A stretch of 64,000 nucleotides of DNA from Dromaius novaehollandiae (taxonomy: Eukaryota; Chordata; Aves; Casuariiformes; Dromaiidae): the NCBI RefSeq assembly GCF_036370855.1, contig NC_088101.1:37780585-37844584 (forward strand). Reading direction: 5' to 3'. The notes under the pieces were generated by a model, which worked only from the letters and a program-made list of their open reading frames with translations, searched no databases and was not told the origin of the DNA. The position numbers were made by a program, and so were the translations under genes. Below, piece after piece: positions 37,411 through 60,094 of the stretch (position 1 is its first letter; the number at the start of each line of letters is the position of its first letter).

Positions 37411-40400
37411 CTCTCAGGAAAGTAAAGTAAAGAGAGAAAACATACCTTTCAAAAAAAATAGTTCTGTTATACTAGCAGGTTTTAATTGACTGGGACTTTC
37501 CTTTTAAAATGGTTTATATTGTTTTTGTTTTTTCAAAGAATATATAATAACAATTTTGTGGGCATTACCCTTCAGTTCTAGTAGGATACTAACAACACCA
37601 ACAGGCGAATAACTAAGAAAGCATGATCAAAACTTTCTTTAGTAAACTTCAACTTTTGGGTGGAGTTAGAAGAAATGACTGGAAACACAATACTTAATAT
37701 TATGCAAGCTTGATGCAAGTAGCAGCAGACAATCAGAAATAAAAAAAAGACTTATGACATCACTTCTTCATTACTGGTAACAAAATAGGTTGTCTATGCT
37801 ATAAAACCATTAGTGTTTTCAGAATCTATAACATTTTATACTCCTGCTATATCTTTTTACACTGAAAATCCAAAAGAAAGAAAAAGTAGCATGTTTTATC
37901 ACTTTATTACTAAAGGAATTTTCTAATTATAGAGGCCTATAAGAATTGTTGCTAGTTTGAAAAGATTACCAACCACGAACCCCTTCACATCATATTTATG
38001 GCTTGAACAGATAAAACAGATCCTCCTGTAACTTCTGTGTGCCTTTCAATCTACTTTCTCCACTTACACTACTTACCACTTTTTAACAGCTAACATACTG
38101 TTAAGTGAAATCCTAATATATGAAACAGTTTCTAGGTTAAAGCGCCAAAAATAACTGACATGACAAGTGCAAATTTTAACAACCATGCTTCAAATGTTTC
38201 CATTATCACAGTTTTGGGGATGCTGCATTTTGATAAACATACATTGTTTTACAACCAGTAATTCAACATATCAACTTAAATCCACAAAAATTAAAGCTGA
38301 ACATTGTTTGATACATGTTTATATTTACCACAAATAATAGTAGATCAAGCAAGGATTTTGCTATAGAACAAATTTGGGTTTTTTTTCATGTAAAAATATC
38401 GCATGTATTTGCACATGATATGCATATGAGGTCTTAACACAGAGACCTGCAAAAGAGTCTGCAAAAATACATATACTAAAATGCAAACACTAAAATGTAG
38501 TGATAGGTATTTAACGAATTGAAATAATGTCATGGCTGTGACACTCCTTCAGTAAACTCTCATTTTATGTATGACCGCTAAAGGTATTTGCCTGACAGCA
38601 AAATTTTCCTATCATTCAAATTCCCTATTCCTTTCCTTATGAAAATCTGTATTTTGTACTTCTTTTCTAAAATCTCCAAATGGGAATACTAGGGTTTTAT
38701 GTTTATATCACACTTGAGAATTTTGCAGCTTTACTGGCTTAAAGTATCAGGGCTTCAATTTTAGACCAACAGCACATCCTAGTGGTTACTAGCATTATTT
38801 TATGACATTTGGTTGGCACAATACTTCAGTCGTGTCTGCATAAACACTCTTCGAGTATCTTTCTGTGCATGTACTTTTCTTCTTTTTGCTTTATGGAACA
38901 ACTAAGAATGAAGTTGGGATTTTGGGAGGAAGTGTCAGGTAATAAAACTGAGATTATTCAGGAATGGGAAAGATTTAAAAATTGTTTCTACACATCTCTC
39001 AAGCTAAAACATATCTGAAAATGTATCATTACAGCTATTTTTTAGCCAAAACAGATAAAGAAGAGTACCATGGCTTGTCCTGTTGTTTTCATTTTTCAAT
39101 AGAAAAAAAAAATCTCTGTTTTTACTTCATTTACATCTGAGCAGCTTTACCTGGGTAATACGGTTAAAGGGCTATACAAGTTAATAACTATTTACCCAGT
39201 CAATAAAACTATTAGTCTTAAAAAAATAAATCTACTGCAGTGTTTTGATGTGTTTTTGCCAGTCAAATAAGTAGCACAATCAGATAGCTGTCTGCTGAAG
39301 TAGAAAGTAATCAAGAGAAAATGTAAATAAAATTTTGCTTGTTTGTATTAAAACAATATAACAACCCTGTTTAGGGGCTTTCAACTCACTCCTGAAGTGG
39401 AGAGCTGTGTAAGATTACTATTTCTCTATAGGACTCCTACTGAAAATCTTGAAGATATTTTTCCCCAGGTGAATTCACAGTTTTGCACAGCTGCAAAATC
39501 TCTCAGCATAGTATTTCTCACTCTCTGATGACTGGGATATTGTGATATTCGTAACATATCTCTTCCCAGACATATCATATAACATGTTTGTCTCTTAAAG
39601 GAACAGAACTGTAAACAAAATACTACATCCCTGATAGGCTGCATAGGCTGAATTACCATTTGACTGCTGAGCCATCTGCTTCTTGCTGTAGCAGTTCTTA
39701 AGCTGATATTAATCAGAAGCAAGCATATTTTTGCAACAGAAGTGGATACTGTGAAAGAGGGAGTAAAGTGGTCATGGAGTTGACCCCTCCCTGCTCCCTC
39801 ATATTTGGCTTCACAGTTGTCATTTCTTTCCCCTTCTTGAATCAGGATCAGCTATTCTAGGGCAATTTTATTGCATGACATATTTGGGGTATTTTCCAGT
39901 GCTTAAAATCATATTACTATGGGAGAAACACATTTTCTACTAATAATATTCATGGATTTATATACGATATAACGTATTCCAAGGGCTCAAAAATCACTTC
40001 ATTAGCTTCATAGTAATAAAATTAGTTTCATGTATTCTGCTGCATGACACTCATTAAATGTACGTTATTGGCAACACTACTGTCTCAATTTGGCTGAAAT
40101 GAAAACTTAACCAGAAACAGTCCCTGTGCCCCCACCTACAGTCAAATTCATCCTTTCCTATTCTGCTGAGGAAGATGTGCAGATACCACATATTACTTCC
40201 TAAGATGGAAAGTGTAATAAGAGAGAAGATCCTCTGTTAACAATCCCTCATGGGTATTTATGCTGTTTTTTAAAGCTGTAGCGGCAAGCTGACTAGAAGA
40301 CTGAAGGGATTTTTTTGACCAGAGTTCACAAACTTGCTTCCTGATTCAGCATTGACAGTGCCTGTAGCAGCAGGTACAACCTAAGCAACAGCACTGCCTG

Positions 40401-43030
40401 CCTCTCTACCAGGACAGATCATTTCTTGAAATAACTTCCATATCATTTGAGCATTTGAGAATTCTTGTGAACAAAAACTCAGCAGTAACAAAGGAATTTC
40501 TCGGTAAAAATCTGCTAACTTCTCAACAGAATGGCACAAAATAAGCAAAGGAGAAAAGGAGATGTCCAGCTAATGCCATTTTCTGTAAAGTAATAAAGTT
40601 CTATGCTCAGTGAAAGTTGCAGTTGATTCTATACCTTTATCACATGACAGTTCTCTTTTTTCACAGGTATGGGAGTGACTTCTTTTTATGGTTATTGTCA
40701 GAATTGATAGAATTCTATTGCAGATAAGGTGCTGATCAGCATCTTTTCCACCTCCCTTTCCATATTATTTTGGGATAGATTTTATTCCTGTCAATGACAT
40801 TAAATCATACCAAACAGTCCTCCTTTTACAGAAAACATCCCAAAGATCTGTGAATTTTAATTTTTCCTTCATCTGGAGCATGGACTTTCAGCCAAGAGCT
40901 ATACTGGATCAGTTACAACAGAATCTGAATGTTATTTGTTCTTTACTGAAAGTCTCGTATGATAAAATTTTGGAGAAGGTTTTGTATTACAGAATTTGAC
41001 AGGACAAGGACATACTTCCTTTGAGAAACAAGGGACAAGAAGATTTAATAATCAACTTGCTGAATTTTAGAATAACTTAGCATGCATTCTTTCTATATTT
41101 TAATAAATCACAGGAATGGTAGATGAGCCCTTTTGAAGACTTGTGTATGAGGATTGTCTACATTTTGATCATTTTATGTCCACTACTTTCTTTTACGCTG
41201 CCCCTAGTTACATTTCACAATATATTTTGAGATACCACACATAAAATAAATAAATATAACTCTGTCAGTGCTTTGCCAAGCACATACAGATGTCCTTTCA
41301 CTGCAACAGGAGCTCATGCTTTAAAGTGCCAGTCAATCCAGTGACAGTAGGTAGCGAACAAGTCCCCAGCTAGCTAACATGCGCAAATCTAAGTAACCAT
41401 GAACAAAAAAAGTCACACTTGAAATTACCACCCAAACTGCTGGTTATAGATATTTCTGGAGCTGAACAACAGCCATTTCTTTCAATGATCATCCACAAAA
41501 ATGCAAGGAACTAATCAGGATGCAACAGCAGCATTCCCATAGCAAAGATCAATTTCTTAGAACTGATGACAGCCCGGTGATAGAAATATGATAGAAAACT
41601 GATGATGGAAAGAAAAAAAGTCTCTAATGTTGGTAACAGTCAGAGAATTCTGTTAGTTTGTATTTTTAACTATGCTTAAGTTTTAATAAAATGAAATAAA
41701 AATGCACTTGCAAAACTGCCAACATGAGTAAGCACCAAGCAGAGTGTGAACTAATCAGCAGTGTTCTACTGGATGCACACCTCAAAGGGCTGATAGTATT
41801 ACTACCATAATTCAAAAGGTGAAATCTGTGATTTCACTGTGAGAATTTGAGTTTAAGTGTTACTGTCCACAGCAAAATTTTGAACAGCCAAGATGGACAG
41901 CCTAGTTATCACTTAGGGCCTTCACTTGCCTGATAGGAAGAAAGAAAGAAAACTGAGGAAGCCTAGGAAACATAGCCATATAAATAAAAATATAATCCAT
42001 GAATAATAGATACCACATAGTTTTCAAATTGCAATTATAAAATAGTCTATTTTCTTTGCCATTTTAATTTAGTAAATTATTTATAGGCTTCCATATACTA
42101 AGGAATAATCCCAGTTTATTATGTTTTGACATAACTCTCTTTTAAATAAATTTGAAATTCATGAGAGCAGAATGTACATAATGATTGACATCAACAGTAA
42201 TTCACATCAGTCTTTCCAGTAATGGAGAATGATGCTAGTACAGCTGTTATCTCTGAATTCTAGGGAGTAGCTTTGTTACTCTTTTCTCTAATATTAGATG
42301 CTTTAATAGTTAGTGAAGATGAACTCTGTCAGTTTGGGTTTTATTAGTATTTCACATGTATTCTCTTGCTGAAAACAAGGGAGATCGTGTGTGTTCTGGA
42401 GACAGCATTAGTCCTGCACAGTGGCATTAGTTCACTGACAACGCATGCAACACTTCCAATGCACAGTACTTTGGAAAAACTATAAATTCATGAAGGTGAA
42501 TCAGTATGTGAGAATATGAATTCCTACAGCTTGTATCTCCTGTGTTGCTGAAATAAGACTAAGGAACAAGAATGTTTATAACTATTGGCTCACAATAATG
42601 ATATATTTTGAGGGCCATATTATTAGTAACTCATATTCATTTCTGTTATAAAATCATTTTGGTCTATGAAGTTATTTCAGAAGCAGAATTGGTTGGTCAT
42701 AATGGAAGCCTGGCACAACAAAGACAGAACATGTCCTCAGTTCTATTAAGCAGAGTACTGAAAAAGGGTGTTTCCTAGAAACACAGAAAAAGAACAAACC
42801 TCACACAATTCCTCTTTCTGAACAAAAGCCAGAATCATTTCTGAGACATAAAATGGAAAGAACTTTCCATTAAGAACCTTCAATGGTGGAGATTACAGAA
42901 ACTTCCCATGTAATCTATTCAAGTGCTTAACTGTCACAGTTCCTCTTGCTGCAGTTTCGGCACGCTTGCCCTATTTATATCAAAACTAGAACTATACAAT
43001 TTTTGCAGGAAATTTTTACATATTTATTGT
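37411..43030. other. Intergenic, no gene supported
   Basis: AT-rich sequence. The longest ORF (39426-39722, minus strand, 98 codons) has no recognisable domain and no conserved neighbours. No RNA gene or clear repeat. Confidence 0.6.
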
Positions 43031-43300
43031 ATTTCCTTTCAGTCTTCCCTAAACACAATTCCTTCAGTCATTGCTGAAAGAGTTTTGTATTTTTCACCTC
43101 TGATCATTCTGGTTGCTTCTCAGGGGTATCAAAGTGCAATGTGTAATATTCCAGTTAAGGCCTTACCAATGCTAAGTAGAACAGAATGATTGCTTCATCT
43201 TTCCTATGAAAGATACTCCTGTTTACATGTCCTAATATAATGCTGGCATTTTTCAAAGTTGTCTGAGCATTACTAGCTCACATATTCTGGCTTGAACTGG
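43031..43300 (-). mobile_element. Decayed CR1-type LINE fragment, 3' part of ORF2
   Basis: On the minus strand, 43119-43093 reads EATRMIRGE, matching the CR1 ORF2 C-terminal motif (RRATRMIRGLE). Just upstream on that strand, aaggccttaactggaatatt corresponds to the preceding 'RPxLEY' stretch, and the following plus-strand text to about 43290 tracks the antisense CR1 consensus as I recall it. The frame is interrupted. Old and inactive. Confidence 0.75.
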
Positions 43301-43590
43301 TGGAAAAACTGCTTTCTCTCTATACTGTTAAAATATCACAAATCCTTGGAGTTTCAGACAAAACAATCTACTTCTGGTATGTTTTTTAGAAAAAGTTTCT
43401 CAAAGTATTCGAAACAATCTACTTGCAGATATGGATTTCTTTAACCTTTTTTCAGGATTCTTATTTACTTACATATTTACAACATGGCTTCACATAACAG
43501 CAGTCACCAGAACAGGGTATCCGGTTTAATAATCTTATTAAGCTTCTTGAATAGATTCAGCCTAGTCTATCGGTCCCCTAGGGCATTGCA

Positions 43591-43650
43591 TGAAATCAAA
43601 GACAGCAGAGTTGAAAAGATTTATTAGGTCTTCTAGCCCAACATTCTTCT
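43591..43650 (-). mobile_element. Possible CR1/L3 3'-end fragment
   Basis: The plus-strand text caaagacagcagagttgaaaag ... aggtcttctagcccaac resembles the antisense of a CR1/L3 3' end ('catagagttggaa...gatcatctagtccaac'). It is separate from the 43.1 kb fragment because the order would be wrong for one element. Short and diverged. Confidence 0.4.
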
Positions 43651-45890
43651 AATAAAATATTAATTAACATCAACCTGCAGTGACTGGCCAGCAAGTATGC
43701 TTGTAGTAAACAGTATGTCTAAAGTGAGGTTTTCTTTACCTTCAGCAGGGTAGACAGAGGCATTAATTTGGCTAAACCTTTTACCGGCTTTCACAAAACC
43801 TAAAGGAATAGTTTGGAGTTTGGGACTTTGACCCTGGACTCAAATTTGACTGAAAATGGCTAAGAGATTCAAGTTACTAGAGAGGGAGGTCAAGTCAGCA
43901 AACATGTGACACAACTGTGTTAAGTTTTACCTTCTAAGAAGTCTGACTACGAAGAGACTGGACTTGTTCTGGGAAAGATGCCTACTTTGGAACCTGAGAA
44001 AAGCACACCATAACACCAGCAGACAAAAAAAAAAACTAGATAAGCTCAAAACAATGACTGTTGCATAGAAAGAACAGAGGTAAATGAATAGTTGCCTTAA
44101 CACTGATTTGGGAATACAATAGAGAAATGCAGTATTTCTGCTCAAGGCAATATGGGAAGAAATGTTCCTTAGTGACAGCATCAGTGAACAAGATTCTATT
44201 CACAAGTCTGCCATAACCTTGAGCATTTACTTATCTCCACCAAATTTCTATTTTCCTATCTCTGACACAGGGATGATCTTTCAGTTCCCTTAAACGTGCT
44301 TTTTAACTTTATACTTTAAAATTAAATTGATAGTTAACTCATTGACTGGACAGTAGAAATGGCAACTGTAGTATCGGACTTTTTACTTATGTACTAAATT
44401 CCTCTACTCTCTATGGTCAAGGCAGTTGCTGAGATGAGTAATTTGGATCACTGCTCTAAACTCTGGATAATGGTGGGAAAGGGAGTACTAAATTAAGTTA
44501 AATAGCAGATATTCAAGTTGGGGGGAAAAAGGACCTCACAACTCTGCTCTCACTTGCAGAGGAACCTACCAATTATTGAGAATATCAATAATATCTTAAG
44601 TTGCTTTGTCTCCTAACACATTGTATGGGGAAGGAAAATTTAATACCTCAGCATCACAATCTCAATTTCTGACTAAGTCAGCATAATTCGGCTGTTGGTC
44701 TGTGGGCTGAATTCAGCCTCATTGTCATTTCCTTGGACGAGACAAGGAACAGTTGTTTAGGCTGCCAGTAGCCAAAAAACTGAACACTTCTCCTGGGCTG
44801 AGCTGCTGTCTCATTCACATAGTCCTAAGAATTATTAGATGCTAAATCAACGCAGCCTTATGAAGGGGAGAAGAGAGCTCACAAACTAGGATCTGGCCCC
44901 ACACTGCTGATTATGTTAGTTCTAGGATAAGCAATCTGATAAGTTTGGGGATTTTGTTATTTATTTAGTAGGAAAAGGAAATTCCCTTCCACATCCAATG
45001 AAAACATTTTCAGCCATCATCTCCACAACACAAAGACAGCATCTATTCTGGTAACTTTAGAGTGGAAAACCTGGGCAAGCAATTGAAATGCAGGGGGGAA
45101 AAAAAAGGTCAGAAATTTACCCAAAGCGATAGAGACAGACCCCACTCCCTGTCACTTAGTACCTTTTGCTCCATGTGGTTTCTTTCAGCATGCACTTCTT
45201 AGGCACTTCTCTCAAACAAAAGTCTGCATTTGTCTCCCAAGCATTTACAGTTGCAGTTCCTTGGATATTCAGCTGAGTATCACCAACAGTCCTAACTTAG
45301 TCCAGCAGCTGAGATCCTGTGTTTTGTCACTAACTAATGTGGAGTTAACTGACAGTGTAACAGTTTTTATGCAGCGCTTTTAAAGGAGTACTGAGAAAAC
45401 CTAAATGTCCTACAAATACTTGAAACTGAATAGATACTTTGCATTATTCATATGTACGCTGGCTTCTTCATGTCACAGCCTCTCGTTCATTCTTGGAATC
45501 ATTGGTATAGCACTTGCACCAGATTGCTCACTTTGTCCCCTTTTCAGATGAGCATCCAGGAAGGTTTTTTAGACAGAACCCCTTTTAGATAGACTTCGTC
45601 TGACTGTGAATTTACAATAGCCACCTCTACATAGTTTTAATCCCTGCAATTTCTGCCGACCCGCACAACATCTCCTAACATAAATTCTGTTGGCTCCAGT
45701 TCTCCCTAACGTCCACATGGTTTGACACAACCCAGTATTTCCATGCTTCTCAGCTGTGACATATATCCACTGCCTGCGTAGGCAACAAACACGCTATAGT
45801 ACGTCAGGAAAGGCCACTGCTTTCTTCCCTGAGTGATGCTTTACTCATTACTTTTGCTGGAAAAGACAAAAAGAGAGGGGCTCTCCAAAT
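43651..45890. other. Intergenic, upstream of the TMEM184C CpG island
   Basis: No supported gene. GC content rises towards the island from about 45.6 kb. Confidence 0.6.
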
Positions 45891-46277
45891 TCAGCAAGGC
45901 ACGGCCCGGGAAGAGCCAAGGCTTGAACTCCAAGCTACCGAGCTAAAGCCCACCTGCCCCGCGAGAGCCGGCTCAGCACGCGAGGAGCCGTTAGCCCAAC
46001 CGAAATACCGCTCCTCGCCACCAGCCGCGCGCCAACGACCACTCCGCGCGCGCGCTCCAACGGCGAAGCAAGGCTGTGGGCGAGACCACCTCCCTACGCC
46101 ACCGCGGGGGGACAGGCGGAAGAGACCATCCTTCGAGGTGGGGGGGCGCGGCCACTCCGTTACCAGCCGTTGCTACAGCGCGGCCCCCCGGGCTCGCTTT
46201 CACCGCCCCCGGTGGGCGGGGCAGCCACGATAGGCAGGGCGAGAAGCCAACCGGCGCCGGCGGCCGGCGCGGTGGTG

Positions 46278-46516
46278 ATGGCTCCGGCGGGGGAGCCGGA
46301 AGCGCGGCGAGGCGGAAGTGTCGTTGGGGAGGGGTGTGCGCGCGTGAGGAGCCGGGGCGCGGGGGCTGTTGCGCGCCGCGCTAGGAGCCCTGCGGCGGCG
46401 CCGAGCCGGCAGCGGCAGATGGGAGGTGGCGGCAGCGGCGGGGCGAGCGGGCGGCGCCGCCGCCGCCGGTGATGCGCGCCCCGCTGGGGCTGCGGGGCCC
46501 GGCGTCGAGGCGCTGA
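46278..46516 (+). promoter_or_regulatory. Upstream ORFs in the TMEM184C leader
   Basis: Three ATGs precede the main start: 46278 and 46418, both in one frame ending TGA at 46470-46472, and 46472, whose ORF ends TGA at 46514-46516. The stop and next start overlap as TGATG. The products would be about 64, 17 and 14 aa, all low-complexity. They matter only if the mRNA begins upstream of these ATGs, which is not shown. Confidence 0.4.
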
Positions 46517-56540
<10,024 letters not shown>

Positions 56541-58100
56541 ACTCACCTTTTCTTTCAACGTGTCAAGGAGTCTCTTATGTACTTGCCACACATGTCCTTA
56601 TACATGTACTACTACTGATGAAAGTTGAGAATACCTGGGAAAAGCTACGGCGCAGACAGGAAGAGGATATGGCTATAATTGACACTAATTTTGAATTTAT
56701 AATGGATATATCTGTGGTACCCCATGAAAACAAAACACGCACACCATAAATTTCTGCACAAACTTACCAATCAATTCCTTAGACTGCTAAACTTTTACAC
56801 ACCTATATTGCACAAAAGGACAAGTATATTGAACTTAAACTGACTTTTACTACTACAAAAGATGTATTTGGAAAAATACTCTTCTAATACATGAAGTATG
56901 TTACTAGTAATGAGATAAATTAATTTCAAGAACATACTTAAAGGCAGTCAGTAGCAGAAACTGCTTGTATTAGCTTTGGTTGTCCTCTTATGATGGTAAC
57001 TTCCATATCCTAGTGCTCAGTAGAGTAGGGAAGAAATAGTAACTTCTGTACACGTGCCATCTTCTTCCCTTTCCCACACAGCTAACTAGAACCCCTTTCA
57101 GGAAGATAATTATTACAAAGCATCAGTAAAGAATCTGGAAAAACAAAGCATTCCCTACAGGCCTAGCTATAAAATCCCATGCCCAGAACATTAAGCTGGC
57201 ATATCTGTTGTTCTTGTAGCTCATAATTTCTTGCTAGTCTCTTACATTCAGAGTAGTCAGCCACAAAGGTATGTTTTGGATGAATACCTTACACTTGACT
57301 TCTTTTTAAAGTGAGAATAATGGTTATGACCTTAAAGCATATTGGGGAAAAACTAAAGCATGTCAAAATGGAAATAGAAAACAAAATTGACTTGTTTTGG
57401 GTTGCAATAAATTCTTTAACACTTAAGACTCTTTTTTTTTTTTTTAAGCTGTTAAAGCAGGATATCCTGATGATGCCTCTGTAGCAATTTGTATTCATAA
57501 ATTTGTGTATGTGTGGGTATTGTGTTATGCTTCTGGTATAGCCTGAATGCAAATTTAATAGTTGATTTTATTTCTTTTTTTTAATTGGTTTTTTTTCCCC
57601 TCCCCTCCTAGGGAGGAAGAGATGTTGGCCCTGGTAGAATTAAGTAGCTAGTCTAATACTGGAGTTACTAGCATTAGATTTCAGACCAATAAAAAGTACA
57701 CTTGTATCAAAATGTTACTATTTTGCAAAACTGACAGAATAAGAGGGCTGTTGTTTTTTATCCCATTAACAGACTTTAATTAGTATTGCATGTTTGCAAT
57801 CTGACAAAAAAAATAGCACACTGATACTTTAAGTGAAATCTGCAATTTCTTTTTCAGCATTGTTGCCATTTACAGAGTAAATGTTTAATTTCTGGTTGTT
57901 TTGGTGAACTCATCTTAAGTGCTTTTTGCAGTACTAGTGTGATGTAAATACTGCGCCTTACTCACTAGGCTGCGTATTTTATAGTTGACTATGTACTTGC
58001 TGTATCTGAAGTTAGTGGGAAAGTGCAAATCATACTTTTCAAGTTGCTGAGTCATTGCCTTTGTAAATAAATAAGCAAATAAAGATTTTATTTAAACTGC
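56541..58100 (+). other. TMEM184C: TMEM184C 3' UTR
   Basis: About 1.55 kb after the stop, with a T14 run at 57432-57445. It ends at tandem poly(A) signals AATAAA at 58066-58071 and 58078-58083; cleavage is expected within about 30 nt. Confidence 0.75.
58066..58083 (+). terminator. TMEM184C: TMEM184C poly(A) signals
   Basis: Two canonical AATAAA hexamers (58066-58071 and 58078-58083). These are the first close pair downstream of the stop, followed by a T-containing stretch. Confidence 0.75.
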
Positions 58101-58935
58101 TCACCTACACCTTGTGATTTACTGTTACAGTCACTTAAGATGTGAATGACAAACATGAGGAAGATGCCATCTTTGTGGAGAAAGGGAGTCATAACTAGCA
58201 CAAATGCTTGTTCATTCTTCTGGTATTTCAAGGCTTGTAGTGGAAAACTTAAACAGAATTTACTTATTTCTGCTGCTTCTAGTGATCTCTTTATGTATTA
58301 TCAAAAGCCACCTTCAAAAAGGAATTTCCTTCCCTATTAAGAATTGCTATTGAATTTCAAAAATTTTTCAATTCTACCCCATCCTGTCTTTTGAAAACTA
58401 TTACTGCAATAATATGCTATAATAGGTCTATCACATTTATGTGAACTAGCTAGTTTGCAAGTCATTCTTTTTGTTTAACTATGTTTCCCTCTAACAAAAC
58501 AGTTTTATGTCTAATCTTTTCCAAACTTCTCATTTGGAGTCTTACTAGAGGTTGTTCTCACCTTATCTTGAACACTGCTATTCTATGTATTACAACTCTT
58601 GGATAAAGGTGGTATTCAGTTACTTTATCTTCAAAAATTTGGCATAGTCATTACCCCCATTTTCAAACAATTAGGTGCAGGACAACGAGCCAGCAGCTGC
58701 AGGTTTTATGGCAGGCTGTGACAATCAGCTCTTGCTTGCAAGGAGATTCTAGGAAAAAAAGTAGTGGATATTTTTTCACAGCTTTTTGATAAGGGAAGAT
58801 CACAAAAGTCTCTTCTATAGGGGGAATTAAAGTACTGACACTCTAAAGCAGCTTAGATGCACAAATATCTGCAGCTATATTGCAAAGTTTTTTATCCCTA
58901 CACCTGTACTGCTAGAAGCAGCCACAAAGCACAAA

Positions 58936-59878
58936 AAAAGCAGCTTTTTAGTCTTTTATTTGGAGAGAAAGAACAGAAAGGAACCTCTTACCTACATTAT
59001 ACTAAAGTGTAATGCTGCAGAAAAGGAGCAGAAGTACTGTGATGCAATTGGTTGAATATTTCATGCCAGCTTTTGCATAGCCTAAAAAAAGGCCCTCACT
59101 CCCATTACATTACCAGACATAGCACAATTCTCTAAGGGACTTGAAGTTTCCTAGCTTTACCTTCACTGTACAACTTAACTGATTCTACAGCATTCCTTTG
59201 TGACTTGTTATAACTGTACACATACAACACTTGTGATACTGCAGCTGGAGTGGTAGCACAGTCCATACTACAAGGTGAAGATCTCCATACATCTGTAAGT
59301 AAAATTGTGCCTACATTACTGAGAAGTGGAACTAAGGTTTGGAAAAACAAGGTCTCTTCTACCTTAAACAGCCACAGCTGTTACAACAACATGCTTTGTT
59401 TCTGCTATAGTCATCCAGATGCTTTTTCTCACACTAACCATGATGGGGCACTGGTAAGAGTTCTATCAGTGACTACAGGAGTGAGATAGAGGATTTATGC
59501 AACATTCAGAGCTACAATAGCTGAACACTCTAAATAACATGGGTTTATAGATTAGGAGCTTTCCTGTAACAGAAGGTATCTGTACAGCAAGTCTCTTCCT
59601 TCATAGTTATTAGAAGTCAAAAAACCCAAAAAGAGTAATAGCTAGCAATCAATTTTCTTGCTATGGTGAAAACAGTATCTCCCCTCTAACTGGCTGGTAA
59701 AATAGCCTTGTAGTGTGAGTTTTAGTTAATAAATACTTAAAAATTTACAAACTATATTACAGCAATAAAATAGCCTCTTGGATCACTAGATAAAATGTAG
59801 ACTTTAATATAAATATCAGTCACATTGAACAGTGTATGCATAGATAATTAACACTACATCCATTTCCAGGTGACATTC
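58936..59878 (-). other. PRMT9: PRMT9 3' UTR
   Basis: Sequence after the PRMT9 stop on the minus strand. Poly(A) candidates on that strand: ATTAAA (plus TTTAAT, 59803-59808) close to the stop and canonical AATAAA (plus TTTATT, 58955-58960). A further TTTATT at 58087-58092 would extend it into the TMEM184C end. The real end is not determined. Confidence 0.55.
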
Positions 59879-60094
59879 TTACTGTCTTACTGTAATGCTA
59901 ATATTGCTTTTATGATGCTGGACATCAAGCACAAGTTCATCTCCAAGCTGAACGTGGATAGGCTTATCTAGAACAACTGCAGCTTGTTTCCAGTGCGAGA
60001 ACTCATCTGATGTATTCAAACTAAGATCTTCATCTAGATGTATGTGATACCAGAAGGGAATCGCAGTGACTTGGCCAGACTTGCAAATTTGCAC
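59879..60094 (-). CDS. PRMT9: PRMT9 terminal coding exon
   Basis: 71 codons plus stop: [20 protein letters not shown], then [20 protein letters not shown] and, at the end, [12 protein letters not shown]. Acceptor ttttag at 60095-60096 on the plus strand (ct). Confidence 0.93.
   Translation of the reverse strand: MQICKSGQVTAIPFWYHIHLDEDLSLNTSDEFSHWKQAAVVLDKPIHVQLGDELVLDVQHHKSNISITVRQ

Noticed and set aside
39426-39722. 98-codon minus-strand frame in the intergenic region
   Set aside because: Length is within chance for this composition and no motif is recognised.
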